From: Tilletia caries
Taxonomy: Eukaryota; Basidiomycota; Exobasidiomycetes; Tilletiales; Tilletiaceae
Reading direction: 5' to 3'
NCBI GenBank assembly: GCA_032718865.1
Contig: JALUTQ010000045.1
Span: 1,612,001 to 1,676,000, forward strand
DNA length: 64,000 bases
Both the position numbers and the translations under genes were made by a program. Shown here one piece after another: positions 53,561 to 63,940 of this stretch. Below the pieces are notes generated by a model. It saw nothing but the letters and a program-made list of their open reading frames with translations, was not told the DNA's origin and searched no databases. Each line of letters starts with the position of its first letter. Positions within the stretch are counted from its first letter, which is position 1.

Positions 53561-55192
53561 CTAACCCTCCTCCATAGCAGCCGCCGTTGCTGCCCCGTCT
53601 CCCTCACCACTGGTCGGCTGCGCCGCGGCCGAACCGGTCTGCCTTGCTGCTCGTGCTGCGCCCGCGACGATGCGACGGGCGACTTCGTGCTTGCGCTTGC
53701 GTTCGCCAAGTTGGCGGGCGCGAGCGAGACGTGTTCCGGTAGGAATAGTGACTGCATGCACTTCCTTGCAGTAGCGTGCTGCCGCGAAGCACCCGGGTGA
53801 GAAAGCCGAGTGCGGACCGTGGCAATGATAGCAGCGTGGGATTGCCTGCACCGAGTCCTCAGCCGCCTTAGACATGAGGCAGGCCCCGCTCCCCTGCCGA
53901 ATGGCCCTCAGCCGCGCAATCCTTGCAACGGGGGGTCAGTTCCTTGCACCGTGCCGTTGAGTGGTGCTGGGAGAGGCAGTGGTCGCAATGTTCCGAGGCC
54001 CGCTGCTCCTTGTACGGGCGGACGGAAAAACGTTGGCCGAGGATCGAAAGCCGTGTCGTGTCTGCCGGCATCCGTCCACCGGGCAGAGAAAAGAGCACGG
54101 AAGAGCTCCGTTGAGTGCTGAGCGCCTCCGGTCGGCCGAGGCGACGCGGGGGCTCTGGTATGGGGCGTCCGACGGCGGCGGTAAGCTCGTCGGAAAGGAT
54201 TTCGTCAGGAACTTGCTCGCCATCAATGAAAGTCGGAACATTCATGAGGACAAAGCGGTCCCATTGGTTGCCGATCTCGACCTTGTCGGCAGAGAATGTC
54301 GCCTTGATGAGGTCGTGAAGAGAGAAGAGCTCGGAGACGGCGCAAGAACCGAGAGGTCGCAAGGCCAGGCCAGACGGAACGTGCTTGATGGTATCGATGC
54401 CTATGTGAGAGGGAGCATTGGCGGCGGCAAAAGCGTCCAAGATGGTCTTCTTGAGGAAGTAGGCATGTTTGGAACGCAAAGAGTGCTGGCTGGACAGGCG
54501 TACGTAAACCGTGTCGTCCGTGCCACTGGCCCTCTCGAGCGCTTCCTCGGCGCTGCCGGCACCGCGACCGCGGAGACGGAAGCCTTGAAGCGGTCGAAGG
54601 GGTGGTGGGTCCGGGCGGGCTTTGACGGATGTCCCTTTTTGAGGTCGCGGGAACGTGAGTTTCCGGTCGTTGGGTGCTGCTGCAGCGGCGTACGAGTCGT
54701 GAAGGCGGATGCGATCCGCAGAGGCCTTGTCAGCGGGGTCCCAGGCGTTAAGTGCTTTGATGAGCACCTCCGGTGGCGCGTGCGCTCCAGGAGTGAGCGC
54801 CTGCCTAAATGCTGCTTGCGCGCCGGCGGCGAAGAGGCGGGCAGAGTTCGGGTCCAGCGCACCAGATGACTCAAGGTCACCAAGGTCGCGCAAAAAGCGG
54901 TCGATAAAGGCCGCCACCTTTTTGTCGGCGGCGCGGCGCTTCTCGAAGAGGTCGGCTTGAACGGCGTAAAGCTCGTTGCTGTTGGGTGCGCGTGGGAAGG
55001 CTTGCTGGCGGATGCGTTCCGTCGCAGCGGTCTTAGCGGCACGGGTGGGTGGGCAAGCTCGCGTCGGTTGACGCAGCCGGCGGATCTTTGCGTTTCGATG
55101 CTGGGGATGAGATCGCCGGGGGCGGATGCGTCAGGCGGCCGCGAGGCTCCCGCGTTGAGGAAGCCGCGCCGCAAGGTCGAACTTGAGCTCAT
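53561..55192 (-). pseudogene. Decayed LINE ORF1 (Gag-like) fragment without ORF2
   Basis: Three overlapping minus-strand frames read as one ORF1 protein broken by two frameshifts: 55192 to ~54950, 54917-53868, and 53875-53561. The middle frame (from MAAFIDRFLRDLGDLESSGA) has a coiled N-terminal part and the ORF1 body (SALRPLGSCAV-like region, NQWDRFVLMNVPTFIDGEQV). Zinc knuckles CDHCLSQHHSTARC and CKDCAAEGH follow, and the third knuckle CYHCHGPHSAFSPGC continues in the next frame after a one-base slip near 53870. The knuckle order is like that of the intact LINE at 5.9 kb, but the sequence is different. No endonuclease or reverse transcriptase follows. It is a dead, 3'-truncated copy or a relic of an ORF1-only element. 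Confidence 0.75.
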
Positions 55193-55396
55193 GCTGTCTT
55201 TTTCTCTTCTTTCCGTTCCAGCATCATCAGAACCGTGCTGAAGCGCTGAAGATCGGGACCGGCCTGGCCTTTTAGAGTCCAGAGGTATTACCCAGACTCA
55301 AGGTTGTGGCCATCTCCCAAATTCATTTGTGTATGTTGTTAGAAATTGGAACAAAGCTTGGGCGATTTCTTTCGGCCGAGAAAAGGTTTCCAAATC
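55193..55396. other. Spacer between LINE fragment and LTR element
   Basis: No ORF or motif recognised. It ends in the 5-bp target duplication AAATC (55392-55396). Confidence 0.4.
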
Positions 55397-55674
55397 TGTT
55401 GGAACCTGTCCTCACGACACCATACATCTCGGCCAAACCGGACCGACCTTCCTCCTCACCAGTACTCCGACCTGCACCTCAAGCTCAACGATCAACGGTC
55501 CAACAGTCGTCCTCAACATCTACCTTCCTTACTACTTCACTCTCAGTCTCTCCTATCAGTCTGTCCTGCTTCCTATAAGATTCCTGTAGTCTCTCCATTG
55601 CAATCCCATCCCCTAAGCGTTTCCGCTACACTGTGTGCAGAGTCTGATCCCGGAGATCCTGATCATATTCAACA
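55397..55674 (+). repeat. 5' LTR
   Basis: 278 bp, TGTTG...CAACA termini, matching the 3' copy except for three substitutions. Confidence 0.95.
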
Positions 55675-55686
55675 GGTTATGAGCCC
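55675..55686 (+). promoter_or_regulatory. Primer-binding site complementary to initiator tRNA-Met anticodon arm
   Basis: GGTTATGAGCCC abuts the LTR. Its complement GGGCTCATAACC is the anticodon arm of initiator tRNA-Met (CAT anticodon). Copia-type elements are known to prime with this internal half-tRNA rather than with the 3' CCA end. Confidence 0.75.
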
Positions 55687-55852
55687 TACCTCCCCCTAGC
55701 TGGCCTAGAACACAACACACATCCTCTACCCACTTCTTACATCCCCACGAAGCCCAATCCCCCCATCTTTCTACCTCCTCGACACCATCGATCCTGAGGC
55801 CGTCCCGAACCGAGACGAGGAAGCTGGGCCCGTCAATCCTCTCGCCGTCGAG

Positions 55853-57076
55853 ATGTACCGGAAGCGCCAAGATCGAGCTGCGTATATCATCGGCTTCAGC
55901 TGCAGTCCCTCGATCCAAGCCAAGGTCATCAAGAAGCACTCACCGATCAACATGCTCGAGGTCGCCAAGGAGGAATGCCTGAGTGGCTCGTACGCCAACA
56001 CGGCCCGCTTCCTGAAGCAACTGATCGACCTGGGATCTGAACCAAAGGAGGACATGCGTGAGCACATCGGCAAGATCGACACCATCTTCAGCAACCTCAA
56101 TGCCGTCGGCTATCCACTCACCGAGAAGGCCAAGGTCGTCCACCTCCTCGCCACGCTCCCAAGCAGCTACGGCGGCCTCGCCATGGCCATCGATGTCCTC
56201 GGTAGCGCCGCGACCTACGAGCGGCTGCAAGTCCACATCACAGAAGAGGAACATCGTCAGCAGCATTACACGGCGCAAGCAAAGAAGGAGACCGCCCTGG
56301 TTGCTCACCACGCATCGGCCTCCAAGAACAGCAACGACCGCCAGCGCTCTCCCCGACCGGACCGTAGCGGCAAAGGCAACAGCAACGCGCGGTGCGAGTA
56401 CTGCAAGAAGAAGGGACACGACGAAGACGGGTGTCGCACGAAGGAGCGACACGAAGAAGAGGACAACGGCGTCAGTGATCGCGCGGACTATGCGTACACT
56501 GGACGCGAGACACACGGCGAGACCATCTACATGGGTCAAGTCATGCTGTGTACCGACAAGGAAGGAACGAGGTCGCCACTCACCTTCATAGTCGACAGTG
56601 GTGCTACCGAGCACATCGTCACCGACCTCCGATGGTTCACCGAGTTCGAACCCGTCGAGGAGAGTCGCGTCGTCACAACCGCCAACGGAGACCGAATGCC
56701 CGTCCTCGAGATCGGAGCCGTCAAGGTCTGCACGGAGAACGGAGAGATCATCAGTATCAATGGGGCCACGTATGTGCCCGGAGCCGTATCCAACCTACTG
56801 TCTGTGTCGAAGATGGTGGATGAGGGTCTCAAGGTCGTCTTCGCCAAGGACACCTGTCGAGTCACCCGCCCTGATCGAACCTGCGTCGCAACGGCAACAC
56901 GCAAGGAGGGTCAGTACACGATACACGCGCGCGAGCCACAAGACCTCGACGCCGTACTCACCGGCCGCATCAAGCCCGGAACCACACCAGCAGCAGCGCA
57001 GGACGCGGCGGAACGCAACCGACCTCTCCTCGACCTGCTCAACAATCCTGACGAAGGACAAGACATGATCGGTTAG
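55853..57076 (+). CDS. Copia-type Gag-protease polyprotein (truncated)
   Basis: 407 residues from the first ATG. The frame stays open ~25 codons upstream without an ATG, which suggests a lost N-terminus. The Gag part matches the UBN2-like copia pattern: DRAAYIIGFSCSPS, LIDLGSEPKEDMREHIGKI, LNAVGYPLTEKAKVVHLLAT, then LPSSYGG. A CCHC knuckle CEYCKKKGHDEDGC follows. The aspartic protease is recognisable from FIVDSGATEHIV (active site DSG) and VPGAVSNLLSVSKM. The ORF ends where integrase would normally begin. Confidence 0.9.
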   Translation: MYRKRQDRAAYIIGFSCSPSIQAKVIKKHSPINMLEVAKEECLSGSYANTARFLKQLIDLGSEPKEDMREHIGKIDTIFSNLNAVGYPLTEKAKVVHLLATLPSSYGGLAMAIDVLGSAATYERLQVHITEEEHRQQHYTAQAKKETALVAHHASASKNSNDRQRSPRPDRSGKGNSNARCEYCKKKGHDEDGCRTKERHEEEDNGVSDRADYAYTGRETHGETIYMGQVMLCTDKEGTRSPLTFIVDSGATEHIVTDLRWFTEFEPVEESRVVTTANGDRMPVLEIGAVKVCTENGEIISINGATYVPGAVSNLLSVSKMVDEGLKVVFAKDTCRVTRPDRTCVATATRKEGQYTIHAREPQDLDAVLTGRIKPGTTPAAAQDAAERNRPLLDLLNNPDEGQDMIG

Positions 57077-57082
57077 CAAGAC

Positions 57083-57418
57083 ATGCATCCGCGAGACGTC
57101 GCATACGCTCGCGCCATACTCACCAAGCAGCAAGACTCCTCCTCCGCGCTCCTCGACTTCGGCCTCGCCGACAGCACCAGTGCCCTTGAGCAGAGGGATT
57201 ATCTGCAAGGCAAGAACAAAGAGATCAAGGTCAGCGACGCGTCCAAGCCAGAGGGAGACGCGATCCGGATCTCCTACACTCACCGCAACGACCCACTCGG
57301 CATCCTGCGCATCAAAGAAGAGGGAGTCGGCATCAGCACTAAGTACCTCGCCATCAAGGACCACGACAACCGCAGCAACATAAGCAACAACACCACAGAA
57401 CTCACCTTCAGCTACTAG
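57083..57418 (+). CDS. Short remnant ORF after the deletion junction of the LTR element
   Basis: 111 codons beginning six bases after the Gag-protease stop. The Gln/Glu/Asp-rich composition and the ending ISTKYLAIKDHDNRSNISNN resemble the extreme C-terminus of a copia RNase H/3' region, but the match is weak. It may be non-functional. Confidence 0.35.
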   Translation: MHPRDVAYARAILTKQQDSSSALLDFGLADSTSALEQRDYLQGKNKEIKVSDASKPEGDAIRISYTHRNDPLGILRIKEEGVGISTKYLAIKDHDNRSNISNNTTELTFSY

Positions 57419-57517
57419 TCATGGTCGTTCGTTGTTGTGTTGTTGGCGGTGGCATTGATGATGGTGGTGGTGGTGGATGTGGTAGTCGGAATTTGGTTTG
57501 TCTTCACTGAGAGGGAG

Positions 57518-57795
57518 TGTTGGAACCTGTCCTCGCGACACCATACATCTCGGCCAAACCGGACCGACCTTCCTCCTCACCAGTACTCCGACCTGCACCT
57601 CAAGCTCAACGATCAACGGTCCAACAGTCGTCCTCAACATCTACCTTCCTTACTACTTCACTCTCAGTCTCTCCTATCAGTCTGTCCTGCTTCCTATAAG
57701 ATCCCTGTAGTCTCTCCATTGCAATCCCATCCCCTAAGCGTTTCCTCTACACTGTGTGCAGAGTCTGATCCCGGAGATCCTGATCATATTCAACA
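57518..57795 (+). repeat. 3' LTR
   Basis: 278 bp, preceded by the polypurine tract and followed by the AAATC target duplication. Confidence 0.95.
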
Positions 57796-57903
57796 AAATC
57801 CAAACCTCACGTATTCCTACACAGCATCCTTCACACAGTTGGATCTCCCTCAACTCTGACTCAATCTCTCTCCGGTCTTGTGAGAAAAAAAATGTGTGAC
57901 AGT

Positions 57904-60900
57904 GTGATAGACTAGGGTGTGCAGTTTGAAGCTCGAGAACAGCGTCGTTTTCGAGTTCTGACCGAATATGTGCGTCGCGCGCAGGGGTACTTCTTACCCG
58001 CCGAGTTTGCCCTTATCGATCTCGCTCAATTCTTGCTCAATTTCTCTCAAACCTTCACACCCGTGCTCAGGAACACTGTACCTACCATTTCCATGAATTG
58101 AAATAAAAAAATGACATAGTTTCCCCCTGTACCGGACAGCATGGTCGTGGTCGGGCGGAGGAAGTGATCGGACCTGTCCGAGTCTACTAAGTAAGGTAGA
58201 TTGCATTTCTCACAAATGATTGCTAATACAGAAAGATGCGTGAAAGTGTCATTGGCTAGCGTGTGAAGCTTGATGCTTGCGAGAAGCGGCGCTGGCGAGT
58301 TCTGGCTCGATATGTGGCTCGCGCGCAGGGGTACTAAGTGGCCGCCGAGTTTGCACTAATCAATCTCGCTCAATTCTTCCTCAATCTCTCTCAAACCTTC
58401 ACAGCCGTGTTCAGGAAGACTGTATCTATCATTTCTATCAATCCAAACAAAAAAATGGCAGAGGTTCCCCCTGTGTCGGACATCATGGTCGTGGTCGGGC
58501 GCAGGAAGTGATCAGAGCTGTCCGAGGCTACTAAGTAAGGAAGATTGCATTTCTCACAGATGATGGCTATTACAGAAAAATAGATGAAGGTGTGATAGAC
58601 TAGGGTGTGCAGTTTGAAGCTCGAGAACAGCGTCGTTTTTCGAGTTCTGACCGAATATGTGCGTCGCGCGCAGGGGTACTTCTTACCCGCCGAGTTTGCC
58701 CTTATCGATCTCGCTCAATTCTTGCTCAATTTCTCTCAAACCTTCACACCCGTGCTCAGGAAGACTGTATCTATCATTTCCGTTGATCCTAAATAAAAAA
58801 TGACATAGGTTCCCCCTGTGTCGGACATCATGGTCGTGGTCGGGCAAAGGAAATGATCGGACCTGTCCGAGGCTACTAAGTAAGGTAGAATGCATTTCTC
58901 ACAGATGATAGCTATTACAGAAAGATGCTTGAGAGTGTCATTGACTATCGTGTGATGCTTGATGCTTGCGAGAAGCGGCGCTGGCGAGTTCTGGCTCGAT
59001 ATGTGCGTCGCGCGCAGGGGTACTTCTTACCCGCCGAGTTTGACCTTATGAATCTCGCTCAATTCTGGCTCTTTCTCTCTCAAACCTTCACACCCGTGCT
59101 CAGGAACACTGTACCTACCATTTCCATGAATTGAAATAAAAATGACATAGTTTCCCCCTGTACCGGACAGCATGGTCGTGGTCGGGCGGAGGAAGTGATC
59201 GGACCTGTCCGAGTCTACTAAGTAAGGTAGATTGCATTTCTCACAAATGATTGCTAATACAGAAAGATGCGTGAAAGTGTCATTGGCTAGCGTGTGAAGC
59301 TTGATGCTTGCGAGAAGCGGCGCTGGCGAGTTCTGGCTCGATATGTGGCTCGCGCGCAGGGGTACTAAGTGGCCGCCGAGTTTGCACTAATCAATCTCGC
59401 TCAATTCTTCCTCAATCTCTCTCAAACCTTCACAGCCGTGTTCAGGAAGACTGTATCTATCATTTCTATCAATCCAAACATGGCAGAGGTTCCCCCTGTG
59501 TCGGACATCATGGTCGTGGTCGGGCGCAGGAAGTGATCAGAGCTGTCCGAGGCTACTAAGTAAGGAAGATTGCATTTCTCACAGATGATGGCTATTACAG
59601 AAAAATAGATGAAGGTGTGATAGACTAGGGTGTGCAGTTTGAAGCTCGAGAACAGCGTCGTTTTTCGAGTTCTGACCGAATATGTGCGTCGCGCGCAGGG
59701 GTACTTCTTACCCGCCGAGTTTGCCCTTATCGATCTCGCTCAATTCTTGCTCAATTTCTCTCAAACCTTCACACCCGTGCTCAGGAAGACTGTATCTATC
59801 ATTTCCGTTGATCCTAAATAAAAAATGACATAGGTTCCCCCTGTGTCGGACATCATGGTCGTGGTCGGGCAAAGGAAATGATCGGACCTGTCCGAGGCTA
59901 CTAAGTAAGGTAGAATGCATTTCTCACAGATGATAGCTATTACAGAAAGATGCTTGAGAGTGTCATTGACTATCGTGTGATGCTTGATGCTTGCGAGAAG
60001 CGGCGCTGGCGAGTTCTGGCTCGATATGTGCGTCGCGCGCAGGGGTACTTCTTACCCGCCGAGTTTGACCTTATGAATCTCGCTCAATTCTGGCTCTTTC
60101 TCTCTCAAACCTTCACACCCGTGCTCAGGAACACTGTACCTACCATTTCCATGAATTGAAATAAAAAAATGACATAGTTTCCCCCTGTACCGGACAGCAT
60201 GGTCGTGGTCGGGCGGAGGAAGTGATCGGACCTGTCCGAGTCTACTAAGTAAGGTAGATTGCATTTCTCACAAATGATTGCTAATACAGAAAGATGCGTG
60301 AAAGTGTCATTGGCTAGCGTGTGAAGCTTGATGCTTGCGAGAAGCGGCGCTGGCGAGTTCTGGCTCGATATGTGGCTCGCGCGCAGGGGTACTAAGTGGC
60401 CGCCGAGTTTGCACTAATCAATCTCGCTCAATTCTTCCTCAATCTCTCTCAAACCTTCACAGCCGTGTTCAGGAAGACTGTATCTATCATTTCTATCAAT
60501 CCAAACAAAAATGGCAGAGGTTCCCCCTGTGTCGGACATCATGGTCGTGGTCGGGCGCAGGAAGTGATCAGAGCTGTCCGAGGCTACTAAGTAAGGAAGA
60601 TTGCATTTCTCACAGATGATGGCTATTACAGAAAAATAGATGAAGGTGTGATAGACTAGGGTGTGCAGTTTGAAGCTCGAGAACAGCGTCGTTTTCGAGT
60701 TCTGACCGAATATGTGCGTCGCGCGCAGGGGTACTTCTTACCCGCCGAGTTTGCCCTTATCGATCTCGCTCAATTCTTGCTCAATTTCTCTCAAACCTTC
60801 ACACCCGTGCTCAGGAAGACTGTATCTATCATTTCCGTTGATCCTAAATAAAAATGACATAGGTTCCCCCTGTGTCGGACATCATGGTCGTGGTCGGGCA

Positions 60901-61357
60901 AAGGAAATGATCGGACCTGTCCGAGGCTACTAAGTAAGGTAGAATGCATTTCTCACAGATGATAGCTATTACAGAAAGATGCTTGAGAGTGTCATTGACT
61001 ATCGTGTGATGCTTGATGCTTGCGAGAAGCGGCGCTGGCGAGTTCTGGCTCGATATGTGCGTCGCGCGCAGGGGTACTTCTTACCCGCCGAGTTTGACCT
61101 TATGAATCTCGCTCAATTCTGGCTCTTTCTCTCTCAAACCTTGACATCCATGATCAGGAAGACTGTATCTATCATTTCTGTCAATCTAAATAAAAAAATG
61201 GCAGAGGTTCCCCCTGTGTCGGACATCATGGTCGTGGTCGGGCAAAGGAAATGATCGGACCTGTCCGAGGCTACTAAGTAAGGTAGAATGCATTTCTCAC
61301 AGATGATAGCTATTACAGAAAGATGCTTGAGAGTGTCATTGACTATCGTGTGATGCT
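57904..61357. repeat. Tandem array of ~343-bp monomers forming a ~1,028-bp higher-order repeat
   Basis: Ten complete monomers begin at 57904, 58248, 58592, 58937, 59279, 59617, 59962, 60306, 60648 and 60991, with a partial one at 61335. Three classes are distinguished by their heads: A (gtgatagactaggg), B (gtcattggctagcg) and C (gtcattgactatcg). The order is A B A C B A C B A C, so B-A-C units recur every 1,027-1,032 bp at near identity, a true higher-order repeat. The first monomer has an A head and a C tail and the last C has an altered tail, as expected from unequal crossing-over. Each monomer holds a ~60-residue frame (RVLxxYVRRAQGYFLPAEF). It is interrupted by a stop in B and by an extra T in two A copies, so coding function is doubtful. 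Confidence 0.95.
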
Positions 61358-62389
61358 GAAGCACAGCGGAGATTGTGATCAAGGTGAGCGAGGAAAAACA
61401 GAATAGGAGTGAGCAATCAGTAACGCAGTGGGCGGTGAGCAGTCAGAACCCAAGGGATTGAAATTGGTGACCCATAGATGTCGAGGACGGTGGTGACTGG
61501 TGGGTGAAGCGATGGAGCCTTGTCGGGCGTCGAGCGCGTCGAGAGTGCGCAGCTAAAATTTGTTCCATGCGTTCCATGATGTTCCACGGAAATGCTCCGA
61601 GGTGCGCACCATGGTATCTCCAGGAGAGCGCCCACAACAATCTCCGCATCCTCACCACCTCGACTCGAACGAAGTACCCATTGCCATAATCGGATAAGGG
61701 CCATTCCTGGGCGGCGTAACAGAGGATTTGGATATCATCCTCGTGTGAAAAATTCAGGCGGTTTGAGGACGAAAATAAAAAGTTTTTTCTAGTGATGTAT
61801 GTTTTAGTGGTACGGCCGTAAGGCTGACCGCCTCCAGAAACCCAACTCTAAAGAGTCTGGGTAATAAGATTAGATAAGGATTCTTAGTCGCCGACGGGAC
61901 TGCGAACCGCCGGCCCGCGATCCAGCGCACAGGACGTCGATCATCAGCGGGCTGCATGCTGCGTGCGTCCATCATGCCGCTGGACAAAGACGTGAGTCGC
62001 GAGGCATTTGCAACCCGTGAGGAGGCGCGTCCGCTGATAGCTGTTATGCTGCATACCACAGTCTTCCTTGGAATGTCAGTGTCGATGGACTTCGCTCGCT
62101 GACCTGATCCCAACGACCCTCGGGCCAACCCAGACTCGGTTCTGCCTTTCCACAGGCCAAACCTTGCGAGCACCACACGGCCCCAGGCATATGGGTGGTC
62201 TGGCATGCTGTATCCGCTCCGTTCTTCATACTGACCACTTGCTTGACGCGCTTGCAAGGTTAAAAAGCTCACTGCTGATCGTTCTCAGAATTCCCTTCAC
62301 TTCCCTTTCCTCGACAGCAACTGAACTCTCTTGATATATCGATCTCCCTTCCGACCCACTCAGCTATAAAATCATCGTCACTCTGCAAG
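61358..62389. other. Spacer after the tandem array and promoter of the next gene
   Basis: No conserved ORF is seen. A short repeat of gttccatg/gttccacg occurs at ~61561-61590. Bases 62330-62389 form the promoter-proximal part of the downstream gene. Confidence 0.4.
62365..62370 (+). promoter_or_regulatory. TATA-like box of secreted helical protein gene
   Basis: TATAAA lies only 20 bp before the ATG at 62390, with another TATAT-type sequence at ~62334. The close spacing makes its role uncertain. Confidence 0.35.
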
Positions 62390-63179
62390 ATGCACTTCCG
62401 CATCCTCGCCGTCTTCTCCGCCCTCCTACTCTCCCCTGGCGTCTTCTCCGCCAGCGCCTCTTCACTTCAAGTGATTGCCGATCGGGTCGGGCTACAGCAG
62501 CGCATGGTCCACCAAGTGCCTCCAGCTGCGATCGAGAGCAAGCTCAGCAGCATCGCCAAACAGGCCACGTCCAACTTCAAGCTCGACATCACTCGGTTCC
62601 GAAGGCTCAACAAACTACAGAAGAAGCAGGCGAAGAGCGGGAAGCTTCTCGACGAGGTGAAGCCTACATTCGACCAGGTCGCGTCTCACTTTCGACTTGC
62701 GGGTGCCCAGCTTTCCAACTTGGCGACGACCTCGTCTGGTGCTTCCAATACACGAGACGCCCGCGCGTTTGTCGAGCAGAGGGATCGACGGTCGAACACC
62801 CTCACGCCCGTTATTCAGGGCTTGACGAGCGGTTTCGACGTCCTCGTTTCGCAAGTTGTCGATTTGCTCAAGATTACTCTCGACAAGCTCGACTTGAATG
62901 TAGTCCTTGATTTGATCGAGGGACTCGCGTCTGCGGTACTCTCGCTCAAGAATGGCCTTCAGCAGCTGTTGGACATTGCTGGCAATACTCTCGGAGACAT
63001 CTTGGACCCCATCCTTCAGCTTGTCGGTCACCTCTTAGGTATGTAGTCCTAAATGTCTTTTCACTCTGCCCCAAGCGGCTCTGCTGAATGCTCTACCCTC
63101 TTCTCACTCGACGACAGATGACCTCGCAAGACCTCGTGGACGACGAGCGAGCGGCACCAGCGCACCTCAGGCAGCGTAG
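62390..63179 (+). CDS. Secreted helical protein, unknown
   Basis: The start MHFRILAVFSALLLSPGVFS is a clear signal peptide (cleavage near SASA). The mature part is predominantly amphipathic helix: IESKLSSIAKQATSNFKLDI, FRRLNKLQKKQAK, then a Leu/Val-rich C-terminal half (VSQVVDLLKITLDKLDLNVV, LQQLLDIAGNTLGDILDPIL). Read straight through, the frame ends at 63046 (218 residues). A strong GTATGT donor at 63039 and an acceptor at 63117 would instead give exons 62390-63038 and 63118-63179 (236 residues) with a basic tail RPRGRRASGTSAPQAA. The C-terminal heptad-like pattern recalls hydrophobic surface proteins, but no family is assigned. Confidence 0.65.
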
Positions 63180-63940
63180 CGTTGATGATGCGGTATGGAC
63201 TCTTGAAGTCAATGCAGCTCCGTCCCCAAAGGACAGCCCCCCTCCCCCCTGATGCCTGATGAGGGAGGAGCTGCCAATGAATGGTCTCCCCCCAGGACCC
63301 TGATTTTGATTATGTAGAGTTGGGATTGATTCAAGTCGCCGTGTTCGAATTTCCCACCCTTCGCTTCGGAACCTTCATTCAACGTTTTGTTCCTTCAAAT
63401 TGATCACGAATTCCATTCCCCACCTCCCCGCGCTCAGGCCACCATATGTATATACATGACTCCCTCTCCTCCCAGCAGCCACCACCTTCGATCGCCTTCA
63501 ATAAGCCGCCTTAGTCAAGATTGCTGGCATTGATAAGCATGCTCCAGTCTATGCATAGGTGTGTCCCCGTGATCGTGACTCCGTGGTCAGCGGCCAGCGC
63601 GCTGCACGCGTAAACTTCTTATACACGGTGAGTTGGGAAGCGTCGAATTGACCGCGGCGAATGAATGGAAGGCTTGTTGAAGCTCGCTCCGTGCTGGGGC
63701 CTGGCCGCCTGGCCCCCTTGCTGGGCTTGCTGGGGTGCTGAGAAGAAAATACCAGCGGCGAATAGATAAACGCGCTCGAGCCATCCAGCTTCCATCCTGC
63801 AGCGGAAAGGATATAAAGAGCTGCTTGTTCTCGTCCTGCGCGTGCATCTTCTCTAACCCTTACCCCCCACAGCTTCTCTGACCACCCTCACATCCTCCTC
63901 CTCTCTTCATCCACACTCCTTCTCGCTCGAACCATTCATC
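63180..63940. promoter_or_regulatory. Intergenic region and TATA promoter of the window-end gene
   Basis: No gene seen. TATAAA at 63812-63817 lies ~124 bp before the ATG at 63941, followed by a pyrimidine-rich leader (~63848-63940), a classical fungal core promoter. Confidence 0.5.

Larger units (their letters stand above)
55397..57795 (+). mobile_element. Copia-type LTR retrotransposon reduced to Gag and protease
   Basis: The 2.4-kb element has 278-bp LTRs at both ends, a 5-bp target duplication AAATC (55392-55396 and 57796-57800), a primer-binding site directly after the 5' LTR and a polypurine tract GAGAGGGAG (57509-57517) directly before the 3' LTR. Inside are a Gag-protease ORF and a short C-terminal remnant. 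Integrase and reverse transcriptase are absent. The two LTRs differ at three positions (~99% identity by eye), so insertion was recent. It must have moved using enzymes from another copy. The Gag start also looks shortened. It lies ~100 bp from a tandem repeat array. Confidence 0.92.

Noticed and set aside
55267..55292. Match of gagtctgggtaata to a site near 61860
   Set aside because: A 14-base match is expected by chance several times in a 64-kb window.
57904..61357. CRISPR-like array
   Set aside because: The units are ~343 bp and repeat throughout, without short repeats and unique spacers, and the genome is eukaryotic.
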